This document shows positions 61,180 to 64,000 of a stretch of DNA of 64,000 nucleotides, in pieces. Each line of letters opens with the position of its first letter. Within the stretch, counting starts at the first letter, position 1. Below the pieces are notes generated by a model, which was not told the DNA's origin, made no database searches, and saw only the letters and a program-made list of their open reading frames with translations. A program made the translations under genes and the position numbers. The stretch comes from JALZCH01 sp036387135 (lineage in GTDB: Bacteria; Acidobacteriota; Blastocatellia; Pyrinomonadales; Pyrinomonadaceae): positions 33,816 through 97,815 of the forward strand of contig DASVUH010000055.1 in the NCBI GenBank assembly GCA_036387135.1, read 5' to 3'.

Positions 61180-63429
61180 TTACGAAAGCGCGCCGTTTCC
61201 GTTGCCGTAAATCTGGATGTTGTTTCGTCCAGCATTTTTCGCCGCGTAGAGAGCTTGATCGGCGGCTTTGATAATCAATTCCGGCGTATCGAGCTGCGGC
61301 GAAAAAGACGAGATTCCGATGCTAATCGTAACTTTGTCGTGCGGGAAAACGGTCGCTTCGATTCGCCGCCGGATTCTTTCGGCAATCGGTTTTGCTTCGC
61401 TTTGCGTGGTTTGCGGCAAAAGAATCGAAAATTCTTCGCCGCCGTAACGCGCCGCAATATCTGCGCCTCGCAAAGCGGCTCGCAGTGAATTTGCCACGAT
61501 CCGCAAAGCCTCGTCGCCGGCTTGATGACCGTTTAAATCGTTGTAGCGTTTGAAAAAATCAACGTCAATCATCATAAAGCTGAGCGGAAAACCGTGTCGC
61601 TGCGAACGCAATACTTCCTCTTCAAGACGCTTTTCGAGATAACGACGATTTGGCAATCCGGTCAGCGCGTCGGTAATCGAAGCCGTTTCAAATTCGCCCG
61701 CTTTTTGATGCAGACGGGCGCGGTCAACTTCAAACGCAATTTGCGGCGCGATAGCTTCAAGAAGCTGCAAATCGGTTTCATCGAAAATCGCTCCTTCGCG
61801 TTTTTCGGTCAAATTTAAAACTCCGACCGCTCTTCCGCCGATTGTCAAAGGCAGAATCAAAAACGAGCTTGATTGATAATCACGTTGTTCGACGGGCGGC
61901 AAATTTAAATGCGAAACATCGCCGACCAGAATCGGCATATTTTCCTGAAAGACGCGAAAAGCAATTCGTTCGCCCAAATTTGCGGTTTCGTTTTTGATTT
62001 CTTCGGCTTGCGCGCCGATTGCCGCAACTCCTCGCAAAACCTGTCCGTTTTCGTCGAAAAAAAGCAGCGACGCGCGTTCCGCTCCGATTAGTGCCGCGCA
62101 GTTTTCGACGAGCGCATCAAGAAAGTTTTCTGGTTCGGCGTTTTGCAAATCGGAATTAAATTTCTTAATTGCGGCTTGCAAACGAACGCGCTGCTCGACT
62201 TCTTCGCGGAGCCGCAAAACTTCGAGCGGTAAAGCGATTTCGGTTAGAAAATCGGATAAGCTACGCCTGATTTTTTCGTCGAGCGTTCCGTCGGCAACCA
62301 CAATCGCGGCGCGAATTTCGCCGATGCTCGAAACGACCGGGAAAAGCTCGATTTCTTCGCCCGTGTTTTTGTTTTCGAGACGGAGCGAAGCTCGGTTTTC
62401 AGCCGCTTGTTTTATAAGCTCGTCGCCCGGCTTTAAATTAATTCGCCCGACGTCGCCGCCGAACTTTTCGCCTTTTTGAAGCAGCGTTTTGAAATTTTGC
62501 CCGCGTTGTTCGAGCCAAGCCAGGCTCTCAAAACCAAAAGTTTCCGTAATAAATTCGGCGGTTTCGGTTGCGGCGGCGAGATAGTTTTGTCGCAAAGCCG
62601 CGCCTGATTTTTCGCGCCACGCGCGCACCGTTCCAGCGTTCAAATCAATAATCGGATTTTGAGATTTTGCTTCATTAATCTTTTCAACCGGTTTTGGCTC
62701 GCGTTCAGGCTCGGAAATTGTTTCGTCCTCGTCAAGAAACAAGATTTCCTCAGAATCAGGTTCCGGCGCGTCAAGCTCTAAAACGTCGTTTTCCGTTCCG
62801 GCGAATTCATCGGAATTCGATTCGGGCAAAACAATTGTTTCTTCATCGCTAAATTCCGGCGGCGTTTTGGTCAGAGCCGACAAAGCGGCGCGTTCTTCCG
62901 CATTCAAATTTTGCAGACGAGCGGCTAATTTCTCCAAATCTTCGAGCGAGCCGGAAAGATTGACGTTTTCAAATAACTCGATCTCCGGCAGATTTTGCCA
63001 ATCGCCGAGAAAAATCCGCTCGGTCAGATCGCGATAATCCGAAGTTTGTAAAAAAGTTCGCCCGACAATCGCAACAAGCGGTTTTTCTTCGGTTTCAAGC
63101 GGCGCGGCGACGCAATAAAGTCCGGCGTGACAGCGATAATTGACGGGTTTTCCGGCTTCAATCGCTTTTTGAAACGCCGCTCCGCAAAACGGCTCGCAGC
63201 GCTCGGCGTGCGTGGCGGAAGATTGAACGACGCGGCAAATCGAATTATTGTTGGAAACGGCGAGCGCCGGCGGCTGGTGTCCTTCGACGACAAGCACGGA
63301 CAAACCGGCGCGTTCCGCCAGCGCGTCCTGCGTTTTTTGCCAGGGTTGTCCCCCGGTTTGTTTTTCTTTGGTTTCTTCCATTTCTGCCGTTGTTATTATC
63401 GCTGTATTGACCGAATTCTGAAAATACAC
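61180..63429 (-). CDS. PocR-GAF-GGDEF diguanylate cyclase
   Basis: A 749-residue protein from GTG 63429 (GAGAGGG about 8 bases upstream). A PocR domain (about 28-165) has the Cys set SICRVVQSS, ERCEPFCG, NYRCHAGLYCVAAPL. A long acidic linker (about 185-255) is followed by GAF-like sensor segments (about 270-580; LPLTIGGRAVGVLNLTEKREG). The GGDEF domain (about 590-740) has active site RYGGEEF, the RxxD inhibitory motif (RGAD) just upstream, and DALTGLPNRRYLEKRL. It should make cyclic-di-GMP. PocR domains bind small hydrocarbon-type ligands in characterised cases; here the ligand is unknown. It heads the signalling operon, 27 bp before the ATPase-kinase. Confidence 0.93.
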   Translation of the reverse strand: MYFQNSVNTAIITTAEMEETKEKQTGGQPWQKTQDALAERAGLSVLVVEGHQPPALAVSNNNSICRVVQSSATHAERCEPFCGAAFQKAIEAGKPVNYRCHAGLYCVAAPLETEEKPLVAIVGRTFLQTSDYRDLTERIFLGDWQNLPEIELFENVNLSGSLEDLEKLAARLQNLNAEERAALSALTKTPPEFSDEETIVLPESNSDEFAGTENDVLELDAPEPDSEEILFLDEDETISEPEREPKPVEKINEAKSQNPIIDLNAGTVRAWREKSGAALRQNYLAAATETAEFITETFGFESLAWLEQRGQNFKTLLQKGEKFGGDVGRINLKPGDELIKQAAENRASLRLENKNTGEEIELFPVVSSIGEIRAAIVVADGTLDEKIRRSLSDFLTEIALPLEVLRLREEVEQRVRLQAAIKKFNSDLQNAEPENFLDALVENCAALIGAERASLLFFDENGQVLRGVAAIGAQAEEIKNETANLGERIAFRVFQENMPILVGDVSHLNLPPVEQRDYQSSSFLILPLTIGGRAVGVLNLTEKREGAIFDETDLQLLEAIAPQIAFEVDRARLHQKAGEFETASITDALTGLPNRRYLEKRLEEEVLRSQRHGFPLSFMMIDVDFFKRYNDLNGHQAGDEALRIVANSLRAALRGADIAARYGGEEFSILLPQTTQSEAKPIAERIRRRIEATVFPHDKVTISIGISSFSPQLDTPELIIKAADQALYAAKNAGRNNIQIYGNGNGALS

Positions 63430-63881
63430 TTTTATCCCTCTCGAAAAAAACTGTTCGGATTTGGTGAACTTTATTGCTGCTACACTCGGTTAAATACGCC
63501 GAATCAGTCGTTGTTTTCAATAAATTTAATGTCAGGCTGGAAGCAAGGAAATTAGAACCGCCGAGACACTAAAGACGCCATTTTTTATAAATCCAGAAAT
63601 CCAATAAACCCAACAAATCCAGAATGCAAAAAAAGCCGCTTCGCTGAAGCGTTTTTTGTTCTCCGAAAAAAATGTGACGTTAGTAACGCTTCACTTTTCG
63701 TTTAAAAGACTTCTTGAAAAGCTAATCTTTTTTCTTTTCAATGATAGGTTTTGCTTCCATTCGGTGCGTTAAGAAATAGAGGCGAATATCAGCAATCGAA
63801 AAAAGCGCAGGCGCGCCTGATTGAGCGTCATCTACAGGTAGAAAGAGAAATATTCCTTCAAACTTTTAAAGTAAAAATCAG
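63430..63881. other. divergent intergenic region
   Basis: About 450 bases between the diguanylate cyclase (minus) and the membrane protein at the window end (plus). There is no convincing reading frame. A strong hairpin with T tracts on both sides lies at 63628-63657. The region upstream of 63882 is AT-rich with no clear Shine-Dalgarno. Confidence 0.5.
63637..63657. terminator. bidirectional intrinsic-terminator-like hairpin
   Basis: CGCTTC/GAAGCG with a GCT loop, an A-run before it and TTTTTT after it, can terminate transcripts on either strand. No annotated gene ends here, since both neighbours diverge, so it may end an unrecognised small transcript. Confidence 0.65.
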
Positions 63882-64000
63882 ATGAATACAATCGGACGGA
63901 AACTGGAAACCGCCGCCAATATTGCCATCATCGCGGTCGCAATTTTATTCGGTGCGGTAATCATTCAAAAATATTTATTGCCATCTTCAAACCAGCCGGA
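63882..64000 (+). CDS. N-terminal part of a membrane-anchored protein (cut by window edge)
   Basis: The 39 visible codons from ATG 63882 give a short basic start, one membrane helix (NIAIIAVAILFGAVIIQKY) and LLPSSNQPE. This is the usual N-terminus of Acidobacteria membrane-tethered thioredoxin-like proteins (TlpA/AhpC-TSA type), but no catalytic motif falls in the window, so the family is a guess. Confidence 0.6.
   Translation, partial: MNTIGRKLETAANIAIIAVAILFGAVIIQKYLLPSSNQP

Overview
The window looks like a chromosomal segment of an Acidobacteriota bacterium, most likely class Blastocatellia (Pyrinomonadaceae-like). This is inferred from the protein families: secreted proteins with FG-GAP/VCBS repeats, delta-60 repeats and CSLREA beta-helix domains, Reg_prop propeller kinases, and many short signal-peptide proteins of unknown function. 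No rRNA or ribosomal protein gene is present to confirm it.

Region by region. 1-4272 (minus) is a truncated multi-HAMP/GAF sensor histidine kinase with about nine HAMP repeats of exactly 92 residues. 4967-13399 (minus) is one 2810-residue secreted protein with FG-GAP repeats, two CSLREA/beta-helix units, dockerin-like halves and a cohesin-like end. Divergent from it, 13732-30752 (plus) is a tightly coupled operon: NarL-type response regulator, Reg_prop/Y_Y_Y sensor kinase, a propeller without kinase, a VIT/vWA protein, a 2415-residue repeat protein and a membrane-anchored protein of unknown function. A TPR/M48 membrane protease (30892-32892) and a PAS-GGDEF-EAL protein (33117-34928, minus) follow.

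From about 32.9 to 53.5 kb the DNA is accessory. An 8.5 kb island carrying an M1-type peptidase, an orphan secreted protein and a delta-60/FG-GAP protein lies between a 44 bp copy of a tRNA-Cys 3' end (35796) and the intact tRNA-Cys (44298-44372). Three decayed tyrosine-integrase fragments sit beside these sites, and two of them have lost the catalytic tyrosine codon. Beyond the tRNA come a broken replication-initiator-like gene, a run of small secreted orphan proteins (47-50.8 kb), debris of an FG-GAP/regulatory-like protein, an hsdR fragment and an N-terminally truncated GmrSD/DUF1524 protein. Families of palindromes and shared leader sequences are scattered through this part.

Core-like sequence resumes at tRNA-Gly (53724-53799). 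It holds a radical SAM protein plus an MGDG-synthase-like glycosyltransferase (plus), then a minus-strand signalling operon: PocR-GAF-GGDEF, a STAND-like ATPase fused to an RsbW-like kinase domain, a STAS protein, a GAF-HD-GYP phosphodiesterase and a Uma2 protein. This operon plausibly joins partner switching to cyclic-di-GMP synthesis and breakdown. The window ends in the first 39 codons of a membrane-anchored protein.

Starts were moved from the longest reading frame to an internal ATG or GTG wherever a signal peptide, a ribosome binding site or the conserved N-terminus argued for it; each case is noted.
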